DNA from: Roseitranquillus sp963749675
Lineage (GTDB): Bacteria > Pseudomonadota > Alphaproteobacteria > Rhodobacterales > Rhodobacteraceae
Assembly: GCA_963749675.1 (NCBI GenBank)
Contig: CAVVNT010000002.1
Coordinates: 434,001-498,000, forward strand
Direction: 5' to 3'
Length of the DNA: 64,000 bases
Position numbers and translations under genes: made by a program. The first letter of the stretch is position 1, and each line of letters opens with the position of its first letter. Shown here one piece after another: positions 43,418 to 52,257 of this stretch. The notes below the pieces were generated by a model that worked only from the letters and a program-made list of their open reading frames with translations, did not search any database and was not told the DNA's origin.

Positions 43418-43908
43418 GTGAGAGCACCGCCGACAGATCATCGCGCTGGCCATTGCCGCGACCGCGGGCGCCGGCTTCGCCCAGAGCTTCACTTTCGTCG
43501 ACGCGCCCATCTCGATGGAGGCGCTGCAGTCCAAGGCCGTACACGGCGTGCGGCGGGTCGCTGGAGCTGGGTCCTGGCGCGATCACGCTCGCCGAAATCG
43601 ACGGCGACGGCCGCACCGACGTGCTGTTCGACTGGTCGAAGGTCAACTGCACCGGTGCGGCGACCGTCGGCATGTCGCGCGGTGCCGGCAATTGTGGGAT
43701 GCACATGTGCGCTGTCGACCTCTACGCGTCGTCGGTCTACCGGCCCGGCGCCTACCCACAGGGCATTCTGGCGCTGGAGTTCGCGGTGCAACCGCTCGGC
43801 AGCGAGGTCATCCTCACGACGACGAGCATGGGCGGCTCCTGCCCGTTCGCCGAGGTCTGCGAGCGTGCGTGGCGCTGGACGGGGGCGGAGCTGCAGGCGG
43901 TGCGCTGA
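43418..43908 (+). pseudogene. Exported hypothetical protein with frameshifts
   Basis: A signal-peptide-like stretch IIALAIAATAGAGFAQSFTF is followed by DAPISMEALQSKAV; the frame must then shift near 43535 to reach CGGSLELGPGAITLAEIDGD, GRTDVLFDWSKVNC, NCGMHMCAVDLYASSVY and the C-terminal CPFAEVCERAWRWTG. No start codon is in frame with the signal peptide (a TGA precedes it), so a second indel lies upstream. Cysteines suggest a disulfide-bonded periplasmic protein of unknown function. It is divergent from pheS, in the same stretch that carries the pheS frameshifts. Confidence 0.5.
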
Positions 43909-43912
43909 AACG

Positions 43913-43936
43913 AAAACGCCGCCCCTCGGGGCGGCG
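43913..43936. terminator. Intrinsic terminator downstream of rplT
   Basis: CGCCGCCCC-TC-GGGGCGGCG, a perfect 9-bp stem; on the minus strand it is followed by TTTT, so it ends the rpmI-rplT transcript. It also lies just after the convergent exported protein gene. Confidence 0.85.
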
Positions 43937-43958
43937 CGTGTCGCGGTGGATGCTGCAA

Positions 43959-44324
43959 TCAGGCCGGCAGCGCGCCCTTGGCCTGGTCGACGATGGCGCC
44001 GAACGCCGCAGGCTCGTGCACGGCGAGATCGGCCAGAACCTTGCGGTCCACCTCGATCCCCGCGAGCGCGAGGCCGTTGATGAAGCGCGAGTAGGTCAGG
44101 CTCTCGTCATGCGCGCGGACAGCAGCGTTGATCCGCTGGATCCACAGCGCGCGGAAGTTGCGCTTGCGGTTCTTGCGGTCGCGGGTGGCATACTGGTTGG
44201 CCTTGTCGACCGCCTGCGTCGCGGTGCGGAAGCTGGTCGAGCGCGCCGAGTAGTAGCCCTTGGCGGCCTTGAGGACCTTCTTGTGGCGGCGATGGGTGAC
44301 GGTTCCGCCCTTGGTGCGTGACAT
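43959..44324 (-). CDS. rplT: 50S ribosomal protein L20
   Basis: A 121-residue basic protein: MSRTKGGTVTHRRHKKVLKA, AKGYYSARSTSFRTATQAV, RDRKNRKRNFRALWIQRINA and FINGLALAGIEVDRKVLAD. L20 is needed for early 50S assembly and in many bacteria represses its own operon. It lies 12 nt after rpmI in the classic L35-L20 pair. Confidence 0.98.
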   Translation of the reverse strand: MSRTKGGTVTHRRHKKVLKAAKGYYSARSTSFRTATQAVDKANQYATRDRKNRKRNFRALWIQRINAAVRAHDESLTYSRFINGLALAGIEVDRKVLADLAVHEPAAFGAIVDQAKGALPA

Positions 44325-44336
44325 ATCCGGGCCTCC

Positions 44337-44537
44337 TCAGCGGTCGTAGGGCATGTAGGACTTCGCGAGCTTCTGGTCGGGCTCGCTCAGCACCTGGGTT
44401 CCACGGGCGTCGCGGATGAACTTGTTGCTCCGCTTGATCATGCCGTGCCGCTTGCCGGCCTGGGCGCCCATCACCTTGCCGGTGCCGGTCACCTTGAAGC
44501 GCTTCTTTGCGCTCGACTTGGTCTTCATCTTGGGCAT
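44337..44537 (-). CDS. rpmI: 50S ribosomal protein L35
   Basis: A 66-residue basic protein: MPKMKTKSSAKKRFKVTGTG, KRHGMIKRSNKFIRDARGT. ATG 44537 follows AAGGAG; an in-frame extension to 44639 was rejected. First gene of rpmI-rplT; pyk lies upstream on the same strand. Confidence 0.97.
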   Translation of the reverse strand: MPKMKTKSSAKKRFKVTGTGKVMGAQAGKRHGMIKRSNKFIRDARGTQVLSEPDQKLAKSYMPYDR

Positions 44538-44643
44538 TTCCGAACTCCTTCGGTCGAAGGGGCGCCTCGGCATGCCACATCGGCCGGCCACCCCGGGAAA
44601 CGAAGCCCGCGCTATACGGAACGGCGGTACGCCGTTCAACCCC

Positions 44644-46089
44644 CTATTCGGGTTCGGAGCGGTAGATCAGGCTCTCGCGGCAGGGCGCGATGCGCAGGAT
44701 GTTCGTCGTGCCGGCCATGTTGAAGGGCACGCCGGCAGTGACGACGATCTGGTCGGACTCGGTCGCGAAGCCCGCGTCGAGCGCAGCGCGCACGGCCGAA
44801 ATCACCGCGCCCTTGAAGCGCTCCTGCGGTCCGACCATCTCGCAATGCGCGCCCCACGTCAGGCACAGCCGCCGCGCCGTTCCGGTCTCGGAAGTCAGCG
44901 CCAGGATCGGGACGTGCGGACGCTCCCGCGCGACGAGGAGCGCGGTGGTGCCGGTCTGCGAGTAGCAGCAGATCGCCTTGATGTCCGTCGTCTCGGCGAT
45001 CTCGCGCGCGGCCGACACGATGGCATCCGCGACCGTCGCCTTTGGCCCGCCGCGCGAGGCGTCGATGACATCGCGGTAGGTCATGTCGCTCTCGACCTCC
45101 AGCGCGACGGCGTTCATCGTCTTTACCGCCTCGATCGGATATTGGCCCGCCGCGCTCTCGGCCGAGAGCATGACGGCATCGGCGCCTTCGTAGATCGCGT
45201 GCGCGACGTCGGAGACCTCGGCGCGCGTCGGAACGGGGCTTTCGATCATCAATTCCAGCATCTGCGTCGCCACGATCACGGGCTTGGCCGCAGCCCGGCA
45301 CTTGCGCACCAGCCGCTTCTGGATCGGCGGGACGTTCTGTACCGGCAGTTCCACGCCAAGGTCGCCGCGCGCGACCATGATCCCGTCGGAGACCGCCAGG
45401 ATCTCGGTGAATGACTTCACTCCGGCGGGCTTCTCGATCTTCGACAGGATCGCCGCGCGGCCCTTGGCAAGCTCCCGTGCCTCCGCGACGTCCTGCGGGC
45501 GCTGCACGAAGCTGAGGGCGAGCCAGTCGACGCCGAGCTCGCAGACGAACTCGAGGTCGTCGCGGTCCTTTGCGCTCAGCGCGGCAAGCGGCAGCACGAC
45601 GTCGGGTACATTGACGCCCTTGCGGTTCGAGATGGTGCCGCCGACCATCACGGTGCACTCCGCGTAGTCGTTCGCGGCCTCGTCGACGCGCAGGCGGATC
45701 TTGCCGTCGTTTACGAGCAGCGTCGAGCCTTTATCGAGCGCCTCGAAGATCTCCTTGTGCGGAAGCTGCACGCGCTTCGCGTCGCCCGGCTTGTCCTCGA
45801 GGTCAAGGCGGAACGTCTGCCCCTCCTCGAGTTCCTCGCTGTCGTTCTTGAAGGTTCCGACGCGCAGCTTCGGCCCCTGCAGGTCGGCGAGGATGCAGAT
45901 CGGGCGACCCACATCCATCTCGACCTCCCGGATGATGCGGTGGCGTTCGCGTATCTCGTCGTGGCTGCCGTGCGACATGTTCAGGCGGAACACGTCGGCC
46001 CCCGCCTCGAACAAAGCCCGTATCGTTGCGTAGTCGCTGGACGCGGGGCCGAGCGTGGCCACGATCTTGACGTTGCGCAGGCGTCTCAT
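44644..46089 (-). CDS. pyk: Pyruvate kinase
   Basis: A 481-residue glycolytic enzyme converting phosphoenolpyruvate and ADP to pyruvate and ATP. Motifs: KIVATLGPASSDYATIRAL, FRLNMSHG, the active-site ILSKIEKPAGVKSFTEIL, MVARGDLGVELPVQNVPP and VMLSAESAAGQYPIEAV, then the C-terminal allosteric domain. Length and order are normal. The start is ATG 46089, divergent from the N-formylglutamate amidohydrolase gene. Confidence 0.97.
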   Translation of the reverse strand: MRRLRNVKIVATLGPASSDYATIRALFEAGADVFRLNMSHGSHDEIRERHRIIREVEMDVGRPICILADLQGPKLRVGTFKNDSEELEEGQTFRLDLEDKPGDAKRVQLPHKEIFEALDKGSTLLVNDGKIRLRVDEAANDYAECTVMVGGTISNRKGVNVPDVVLPLAALSAKDRDDLEFVCELGVDWLALSFVQRPQDVAEARELAKGRAAILSKIEKPAGVKSFTEILAVSDGIMVARGDLGVELPVQNVPPIQKRLVRKCRAAAKPVIVATQMLELMIESPVPTRAEVSDVAHAIYEGADAVMLSAESAAGQYPIEAVKTMNAVALEVESDMTYRDVIDASRGGPKATVADAIVSAAREIAETTDIKAICCYSQTGTTALLVARERPHVPILALTSETGTARRLCLTWGAHCEMVGPQERFKGAVISAVRAALDAGFATESDQIVVTAGVPFNMAGTTNILRIAPCRESLIYRSEPE

Positions 46090-46207
46090 CTAGCCCCCGA
46101 GGCTTCGTTCGGTCACGCACGGTCTGACACGAAAGCGTCGGCAGTGACAACTGGTGCCCGAACGATGGAGCGAATAGGCAGGCCCGGATGCTGAAAGAGG
46201 TAGCAAG

Positions 46208-46945
46208 ATGAGCTGGTCGCCCTTCCACACAGAGGGTGCCAAAAGGACCGGGCCGTGGCTCGTGACGTGCGATCACGCGGCGAACACCGTCCCCGAAGCG
46301 GTCGTCCCTGGCGGAAGCCTCGGCATCGCGGACGAGGACATGGACCGGCACATCGCGTACGACGTGGGCGCCAAGGGGGTGGCGCGAAAGCTCGCCGGGC
46401 TGCTCGGCTCGCCGCTGATCTACAGCGATTTCTCGCGCCTCGTGATCGACCCCAACCGCAACGTCGACGACCCCACGTTGCTGATGAAGCTCTACGACGG
46501 CACGGTCATTCCGGCGAACCGGCATGCCGACGACCGGGAGCGGGCACGCCGCATCGCCCTGTGCCACCAGCCCTATCACGAGGCCTACGAGGAGCTGGCC
46601 TCGCGGCCCGGCATCGCGATCTGCGCCATCCACTCCTTCACGCCGCAGTTCAGGGGCCGGAGCTGGCGCCCGTGGGAAGTCGCCGTCCTCTGGGCCAAGG
46701 ACGACCGTATCTCGCGCCCGCTGATCGGCCGCCTGCGGGAACTTGGGCTCACGGTCGGAGACAACGAGCCTTATTCGGGCCACCTCGCCGGCAATTCCAT
46801 CGACCGGCACGCGCTGCGAAAGGGGCGGCCGAACGTCCTCGTCGAAGTGCGCAACGACCTGATCCGCGACGATGAAGGGCAGCGCGCCTGGGCCGAGCTG
46901 CTCGCTCCCGTCCTTGAAGCCGCCCGCGAGGACGCCGAAATCTGA
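46208..46945 (+). CDS. N-formylglutamate amidohydrolase family protein
   Basis: A 245-residue zinc hydrolase-like protein: TCDHAANTVPEAV, DFSRLVIDPNRNVDDPTLLM, FTPQFRGRSWRPWEVAVLW and DNEPYSG match the family that cleaves N-formyl-L-glutamate in histidine breakdown. No hut genes are adjacent, so the true substrate may be another acylated amino acid. It is followed by DUF1244 with an 18-nt gap. Confidence 0.9.
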   Translation: MSWSPFHTEGAKRTGPWLVTCDHAANTVPEAVVPGGSLGIADEDMDRHIAYDVGAKGVARKLAGLLGSPLIYSDFSRLVIDPNRNVDDPTLLMKLYDGTVIPANRHADDRERARRIALCHQPYHEAYEELASRPGIAICAIHSFTPQFRGRSWRPWEVAVLWAKDDRISRPLIGRLRELGLTVGDNEPYSGHLAGNSIDRHALRKGRPNVLVEVRNDLIRDDEGQRAWAELLAPVLEAAREDAEI

Positions 46946-46963
46946 CCTGAAGGAGGACGAGAG

Positions 46964-47260
46964 ATGGACGACGCCACCCGCACCGAGCTAGAGGCCGCCG
47001 CGTTCCGGCGCCTGCGCGACCATCTGCGCGAGCGGACCGATGTGCAGAACATCGACATGATGAACCTCGCCGGCTTCTGCCGGAACTGCCTGAGCCGGTG
47101 GTACCAGGAAGCGGCAGCCGAGCGAGGTATCGAGATGTCCAAGGACGAGGGGCGCGAGATCGTCTACGGCATGCCCTATGACGATTGGCGCGAGCGTCAC
47201 CAGACCGAGGCGAGCGAAGCTCAGAAGCAGGCGTTTGATCAGGCCGGCGGCGGCCATTGA
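46964..47260 (+). CDS. DUF1244 family protein
   Basis: A 98-residue cytosolic protein of DUF1244: FRRLRDHLRERTDVQNIDMM, NLAGFCRNCLSRWYQEAAAE and MSKDEGREIVYGMPYDDWRE. Two cysteines close together and a conserved Trp-Tyr; function unknown. The start ATG 46964 follows AAGGAGGA. Its end overlaps the convergent glycosyltransferase by 22 nt. Confidence 0.9.
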   Translation: MDDATRTELEAAAFRRLRDHLRERTDVQNIDMMNLAGFCRNCLSRWYQEAAAERGIEMSKDEGREIVYGMPYDDWRERHQTEASEAQKQAFDQAGGGH

Positions 47261-48363
47261 GCCAGCGGCAGCTCCAGTTCAAGCTCTTCCGCCAGCTCCC
47301 GCGACAGCCGCATGAGGCCGGCGTCGAGCAGGTCACGCCACGTGTTGAGGCGGCGTGAGCCCTCCCAGCGCATGTCGATGACGTAGCGCGCCGCGAGCTT
47401 CGCCTCGTCTTTCGGCGCCTGCGCCTTCCGCGCAACCCATGCTCGCTCGCGCTCGGCGTAGTCGGTCATCATCCGGAAGTGCAGGAGCGCAGCCCAGTCC
47501 GGTGCCAGCCTCAACTTCTCGCCGACCATATGGTTGCTGCCTGGAAAGCGGTAGCCGCGTCGCCATTTCAGCAGAGCGATCTTGGACTTCATTCCAGCTG
47601 TCTTTCCTTCGTGCATCATCAGCGACGTGTGCAGCAGCCGGGCGCCGGGCCGCGGGTGTCCCGGATTGCGGAAGTCCATCGCGTAGCGAACCGCCGTCCG
47701 CTGCAGCCGCTCGCGCAAGGTGGAGCGCCCGGCACCGCGCCCGACCCGGACGCGCGCACCGCCGTAGAGAATGTAGGGCGGCGTAGGAGAGGACCTCCTC
47801 GACTTCCGTTTGGGAGGCGCCACCCAGTACCCCTCGGCATCGAAGAGCGGATAGGCCCCGAGCAACCGATCGTCCGCCGTGTGCGATACCTCGCCAAGCG
47901 GCCTGTCGGAGTACATGTCGACCATCGGCGCGAAAACCGCCTCGAAGCCGATCTGCTCCCAATGGTCGACAAGCCGCGATAGTGGAACGTCGGGCCACCC
48001 CGGATAGACCAGGTGCTCGTCGATGTCCGGCTCCATCACCCAGCGCCTGTCGAGGTAGTGGTCGCAAGGCCACGTACGGAATATTGGCTTGAACCTCTGG
48101 TAGGGCTTCGCCGTGAACAGCCGAGTCACATCGGGCTGTGCGTCCAGATAGGCTCCCGAGCCGTCGGTCGAGGCGTTGTCCACGACGATGAAGTGCCGCA
48201 CTCCGATCTGGCGGTGGTGCCGCAGGAAGTCAGGCAGCCGCAGCATCTCGTCGTGGCAGAGGCTGACGGCAACAGGGCCGTCCGGCAGGTCGATCCGAGG
48301 CGGCGCGTCCATGTCGAAGACCTCGCCGAAGGGCATGTCGCCGATGACGCGGTCAGACGGCAT
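47239..48363 (-). CDS. Glycosyltransferase family 2-like protein
   Basis: A 374-residue cytosolic protein of the GT2-like group (PF13704 type): VAVSLCHDEMLRLPDFLRHH, HFIVVDNASTDGSGAYL, then the acceptor-side region with WVMEPDIDEHLVYPGW, where a metal-binding acidic cluster is expected. The C-terminal half contains HTSLMMHEGKTAGMKSKIA and a RRGYRFPGSNHMVG segment. It overlaps the upstream glycosyltransferase by 11 nt and closes the operon that starts with dgcN. Donor and acceptor are unknown; an envelope sugar is likely. Confidence 0.82.
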   Translation of the reverse strand: MPSDRVIGDMPFGEVFDMDAPPRIDLPDGPVAVSLCHDEMLRLPDFLRHHRQIGVRHFIVVDNASTDGSGAYLDAQPDVTRLFTAKPYQRFKPIFRTWPCDHYLDRRWVMEPDIDEHLVYPGWPDVPLSRLVDHWEQIGFEAVFAPMVDMYSDRPLGEVSHTADDRLLGAYPLFDAEGYWVAPPKRKSRRSSPTPPYILYGGARVRVGRGAGRSTLRERLQRTAVRYAMDFRNPGHPRPGARLLHTSLMMHEGKTAGMKSKIALLKWRRGYRFPGSNHMVGEKLRLAPDWAALLHFRMMTDYAERERAWVARKAQAPKDEAKLAARYVIDMRWEGSRRLNTWRDLLDAGLMRLSRELAEELELELPLAQWPPPA

Positions 48364-49186
48364 CGGGCCCTCCCAGAATCTCGATCGCCTTCGGCACGAA
48401 GCGCGCGGCGTAGTCGATCATCACCTGCGGCTCTGGCACCGCCTCGCGGAAGTGAACCATCGCGCCGCTGGACCGCTCAAGGGTCTTCGAGTCGCCGGAA
48501 TAGCGCTTGGGCATCGGTCCGAAGTCCTGGAAGGAGCGATCGAGAACTGCAATCTCTGTGCGGAAGCGGCGCAGGTAGATCGCCTGCAGCGCCGCCTGGT
48601 CGCCAGCTAGCGGCAGCATCGCCTGCGCCTCCCAGGCGCGCAGGATGCGCATGGCCGCGCGCGTCGCCGGATACGCGAAAAAGCCGGCGTTGAGGCAGGT
48701 CGCGCGTCGCCACTTTTGACGCTCCAGCCAGGTCAGGTGCGCAATCGACCTTGGCGTGTAGAGGAGCCGGCCCGCACTGACACCGACGCTGAATGGCGCG
48801 CCGACTCGGACGAGCTTTGTCGCGGTTTCTTCGAGCGGCCGGTTGACCACGATGTCTGCGTCCAGCTTCAAGATCTGGTCGTAGCGGCCGTCGCCGAGCC
48901 AACGATGCAGGATCGGCATCAGCCGACCAAGGGCGTCGCCGGCGCGGCGGCTCGGGAAGTCTCGGATGTCGATTTCGGCGAATTCGGTGGTGGCCTCGGG
49001 ATCGAGGTTCAGGACCCGTCGCGTGACGATGTGCTCTGTCACCGGGATCGGCCAGTCGCGTGCCGCGTCGGTCAGAACGTGGACTTCATGCTCCCAGCCT
49101 TGGGCCGCGAGCGACGCGAGCATCAGTCGCGTCGCGCGCGCCGTCCTGTCGCCGAAAGCAACTGTTACGACGGCGTAGCGAGACAT
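48353..49186 (-). CDS. Nucleotide-sugar transferase-like protein
   Basis: A 277-residue GT-A-fold protein: RYAVVTVAFGDRTARATRLM at the N-terminus, then YDQILKLDADIVVN with the DxD-like metal motif (LDAD), and CLNAGFFAYPATRAAMRILR typical of GT8-like enzymes. No signal peptide or membrane helix. Start ATG 49186 shares its A with the dat stop (TGATG), so translation is coupled. Substrate unknown. Confidence 0.75.
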   Translation of the reverse strand: MSRYAVVTVAFGDRTARATRLMLASLAAQGWEHEVHVLTDAARDWPIPVTEHIVTRRVLNLDPEATTEFAEIDIRDFPSRRAGDALGRLMPILHRWLGDGRYDQILKLDADIVVNRPLEETATKLVRVGAPFSVGVSAGRLLYTPRSIAHLTWLERQKWRRATCLNAGFFAYPATRAAMRILRAWEAQAMLPLAGDQAALQAIYLRRFRTEIAVLDRSFQDFGPMPKRYSGDSKTLERSSGAMVHFREAVPEPQVMIDYAARFVPKAIEILGGPDAV

Positions 49187-50031
49187 CAGCTCGCCGCCTT
49201 GAGGCTCTCTTCAAGGTATATTTCGCGCAACCGGCGTGCGACCTTTCCGGGCGTGCCGTTCCCCAGCGTCGTATCATCGATCCGAACCACGGGCATCACG
49301 AAGGTGGATGCCGACGTGATGAAGGCCTCGTCCGCGCCCTTCGCCTCGTCGGGGGTGAAGGCGCGTTCCTCGACCTGCATCTGCGCCTCTCGCGCATAGC
49401 GCAGGACGGCTGCGCGGGTGATGCCGTGGAGGATTTCCGTACCCAGCTGGCGTGTGACGATCTTTCCGTCCTTGACCATGTAGGCATTGTTGGAGGTGCC
49501 CTCGGTCACCTTGCCGTCCTCGACCATCCAGGCATCGTCCGCCCCCGCGGCCTTGGCCATCATCTTGCCCATCGACGGGTAGAGAAGCTGCACGGTCTTG
49601 ATGTCTCGCCGTCCCCAGCGCTCGTCGGGGATCGTGATCACGGAGATCCCAGTCTCTGCGGTCGGATTCTGCCGGATCTGCTTGGCCTGTGTGAAGAGCA
49701 CGACCGTCGGTTCGGTGTCGGGGTAGGCAAAGTCCCGGTCGGCGACACCGCGCGTGATCTGGAGGTAGACCAGCCCCTCCCCCAGGTCGTTCCGCGAGAG
49801 CAGCTCGTGATGTACGCCGAGAAGTTCGTCGCGCGAAAGCGGGTTCTTCATGTCGAGTTCGGCAAGCGAGCGCGCCAGACGCGCCGCATGGCCGTCGAAG
49901 TCGAGCAGCTTGCCGTCGATCACCGACGTTACCTCGTAGACGCCGTCGGCGAACAGGAACCCCCTGTCGAAGACCGAGACCTTGGCCTCGTCCTCCGGGA
50001 CGTAGTCTCCGTTGACATACACGGTGCGCAT
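49186..50031 (-). CDS. dat: D-amino-acid aminotransferase (class IV PLP enzyme)
   Basis: A 281-residue fold-type IV transaminase: VYVNGDYVPEDEAKVSVFDR, GFLFADGVYEVTSVIDGK, the PLP lysine region RRDIKTVQLLYPSM and the phosphate-binding EGTSNNAYMV. Such enzymes move amino groups between D-alanine and 2-oxoglutarate, giving D-glutamate; branched-chain activity cannot be excluded. ATG 50031 lies 8 nt after GAGGAG, favouring it over GTG 50040. It sits between dgcA and the glycosyltransferases. Confidence 0.88.
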   Translation of the reverse strand: MRTVYVNGDYVPEDEAKVSVFDRGFLFADGVYEVTSVIDGKLLDFDGHAARLARSLAELDMKNPLSRDELLGVHHELLSRNDLGEGLVYLQITRGVADRDFAYPDTEPTVVLFTQAKQIRQNPTAETGISVITIPDERWGRRDIKTVQLLYPSMGKMMAKAAGADDAWMVEDGKVTEGTSNNAYMVKDGKIVTRQLGTEILHGITRAAVLRYAREAQMQVEERAFTPDEAKGADEAFITSASTFVMPVVRIDDTTLGNGTPGKVARRLREIYLEESLKAAS

Positions 50032-50128
50032 CGCGGGCACTCCTCGAGGGTTTCGGCGTTCCTAGCGCGCGGCCGTAGCGTGTTGAAGGGGGGCGCGTGG
50101 TCTTTGCCTGCTCCGCGAGCCAGCGGCA

Positions 50129-51085
50129 TCAGCCCCAGAGATCCCGCTCCGGCGGATGAACGCCCCTGGCGTCGAAGCGGAGAGGCGGCTCGCGGTCCTC
50201 GGCCAGCAGGAGGGGGCCATCGAGGTCGGTGACGGCCGCCCCCTGCGCCACCAGCACCGCCGGGGCCATGGCGAGGGACGAGCCCACCATGCATCCGACC
50301 ATGATTCCGAACCCCGCCTCGCGCGCGGCGGCCCGCAGCGCCAGCGCCTCGGTCAGGCCCCCGGTCTTGTCGAGCTTGATGTTGATCATGTCGTACTTGC
50401 CCGCGAGCGCGGGGAGCGAGGCGCGGTCATGACAGCTTTCGTCTGCGCAAACAGGGATCGGCCGGGCAAGGCCGCGCATCGCATCGTCATCCGCGGCCGG
50501 CAACGGCTGCTCGACCAACTCGACGCCGAGGCGGACGAGGTGGGGCGCAAGGTCGGAGTAGAGCTCTGCGGTCCAGCCTTCGTTGGCATCGATAATGATT
50601 CCCGATCGCGGCGCGCCCTCGCGCACGGCCTCGAGCCGCGGCATGTCGTCGGGCGTGCCGAGCTTGATCTTGAGCAGTGGGCGGTCGGCATTCCGCCGTG
50701 CGGCCTCCCGCATCGCCGCGGGGTCTTCGAGCGACAGGGTGTAGGCGGTAACCTGCGGTCCCGGCGCCGGGAGGCCGACCAACTCCCACACGCGGACACC
50801 AGCGCGTTTGGCTTCCAGATCCCACAACGCGCAGTCGAGCGCGTTGCGCGCGGCTCCGGCCTGAGCCTCCTGCAGCGCCGCCCGGTCGAGCGGCATGTCC
50901 CTGATCTGCGCCTCGACACCATCGAGCGATTCGCCGTAGCGGGCATATGGCACGCACTCGCCCCGGCCGGCGTGACCGTCGTCGGAAACGGTGGCCGTCA
51001 GCACATGCGCCTCCGTGCGGCTGCCGCGGCTGATCGTGAATGCCTGCATGAGCCGGAACGTCTCCCGCGCGACCGACAGCCTCAC
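50129..51085 (-). CDS. dgcA: DgcA-type N-acetyl-D-glutamate racemase (dipeptide epimerase family)
   Basis: A 318-residue enolase-superfamily protein of the muconate-lactonizing subgroup: ALDCALWDLEAKRAGVRVWE, KIKLGTPDDM (catalytic Lys), IIDANEGWT (metal Asp), ELVEQPLP (Glu), VCADESCH (Asp) and NIKLDKTGGL (second catalytic Lys). Relatives epimerise Ala-Glu dipeptides; next to dgcN it matches DgcA, which converts N-acetyl-D-glutamate to N-acetyl-L-glutamate. The start overlaps the dgcN stop (ATGA). Confidence 0.88.
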   Translation of the reverse strand: MRLSVARETFRLMQAFTISRGSRTEAHVLTATVSDDGHAGRGECVPYARYGESLDGVEAQIRDMPLDRAALQEAQAGAARNALDCALWDLEAKRAGVRVWELVGLPAPGPQVTAYTLSLEDPAAMREAARRNADRPLLKIKLGTPDDMPRLEAVREGAPRSGIIIDANEGWTAELYSDLAPHLVRLGVELVEQPLPAADDDAMRGLARPIPVCADESCHDRASLPALAGKYDMINIKLDKTGGLTEALALRAAAREAGFGIMVGCMVGSSLAMAPAVLVAQGAAVTDLDGPLLLAEDREPPLRFDARGVHPPERDLWG

Positions 51086-52077
51086 GGCAGCGCGTCGACG
51101 AGACGATCGGCGCCCTGCCGGTAGGGATCGACAGTAGGCAGCCCCATCCGCGCCTCGATCTCGTCGAGCAACTTGAGCGCATCATCATCGTTCAGAGCCG
51201 CGGTGTTGACCGCGATCCCGGTGACGACGCAGCCGGGGTTCGCGATCCGCGCGAGGTGGAGCGCGGTGTCCCGCAGGTCCTCCAGCGAAGGGAGTGAGTA
51301 GTCCCGAAGACCGCGCATGTGCGTGCGCGTCGGCTCGTGGCAGAGGACGAGCGCGTCGGGCTGCCCGCCATGGACCAGCGCCATTGTCACACCGGAATAG
51401 GAAACGTGAAACAGGCTGCCCTGCCCTTCGATCAGGTCCCAGTGGTCGGCCTCGTTGTCGGGCGTCAGCCATTCCACCGCGCCAGCCATGAAGTCGGCGA
51501 CGATCGCGTCGAGCGGAATTCCCTCGCCGGTGATGAGGATGCCGGTCTGGCCTGTGGCGCGGAAGGTGGCGTTCATGCCGCGCTCCCGCATCACCCTCTC
51601 CATCGCCAGCGCCGTGTACATCTTCCCGATCGAGCAGTCGGTCCCGACAGCCAGCAGGCGCCGGCCGGTCCGCCGCGCGCCATTCGCCACCGGGTAACGC
51701 TGCGCGGGGACCCTGACGTCGTGCAGCTTGCGGCCGTGGTTCCGTGCAACCTCGACCAGATCCGGTTCGTCGCGAAGCAGGTGGTGCAGGCCCGAGGCCA
51801 GATCGTAGCCCAGCGCGATCGCCTGACGCAGCGCCGGCTTCCACGACTCCGAGATTGCGCCGCCGCGATTGGCGACGCCGATCACAAGCGTTCTGGCGCC
51901 TGCCTCCAGACCCTCCTCAAGCGAAACGTCAGGGATTCGCATGTCGGCCTTGCAGCCGTCGAGGCGAAGCTGACCCACGGCATGATCCGGGCGCCAGTCC
52001 CGGATGCCCTGCGCAACCTTGGCAGCCAACTGGTCGGGCGCGTTGCCCAGAAAAAGCAGATATGGCGTTTCGATCAT
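51082..52077 (-). CDS. dgcN: DgcN-type D-glutamate N-acetyltransferase (DUF1611)
   Basis: A 331-residue DUF1611 protein: IETPYLLFLGNAPDQLAAKV, GVANRGGAISESW, GTDCSIGKMYTALAMERVMR with a P-loop-like GTDCSIGK, GQTGILITGEGIPLDAIVAD, LIEGQGSLFHVSYSG. DUF1611 members include DgcN, which acetylates D-glutamate. ATG 52077 begins the conserved region; upstream in-frame starts (to 52209) have no homology. First gene of a five-gene operon; it is divergent from the 5TM-GGDEF genes. Confidence 0.88.
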   Translation of the reverse strand: MIETPYLLFLGNAPDQLAAKVAQGIRDWRPDHAVGQLRLDGCKADMRIPDVSLEEGLEAGARTLVIGVANRGGAISESWKPALRQAIALGYDLASGLHHLLRDEPDLVEVARNHGRKLHDVRVPAQRYPVANGARRTGRRLLAVGTDCSIGKMYTALAMERVMRERGMNATFRATGQTGILITGEGIPLDAIVADFMAGAVEWLTPDNEADHWDLIEGQGSLFHVSYSGVTMALVHGGQPDALVLCHEPTRTHMRGLRDYSLPSLEDLRDTALHLARIANPGCVVTGIAVNTAALNDDDALKLLDEIEARMGLPTVDPYRQGADRLVDALP

Positions 52078-52257
52078 GCGTAGGACCATCCACTTGTCGC
52101 GCACCGATCGCAAGGGGGAGCGCGGCCGCGGCAGTTCGGGTGCGTCTGCCTGTTTTTCCAGAAGCGGCGGGCACTTGCCGCATCTGCGCCGCACCGAGGA
52201 GGTCATCAATCAAGCACGCAGTTACCGCACCGCCCTAGAAGGTTCTGAACGCATGCC

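Noticed and set aside
47239..47260. Frameshift or misassembly at the DUF1244/glycosyltransferase overlap
   Set aside because: Both proteins have normal ends; a 22-nt convergent overlap is acceptable.
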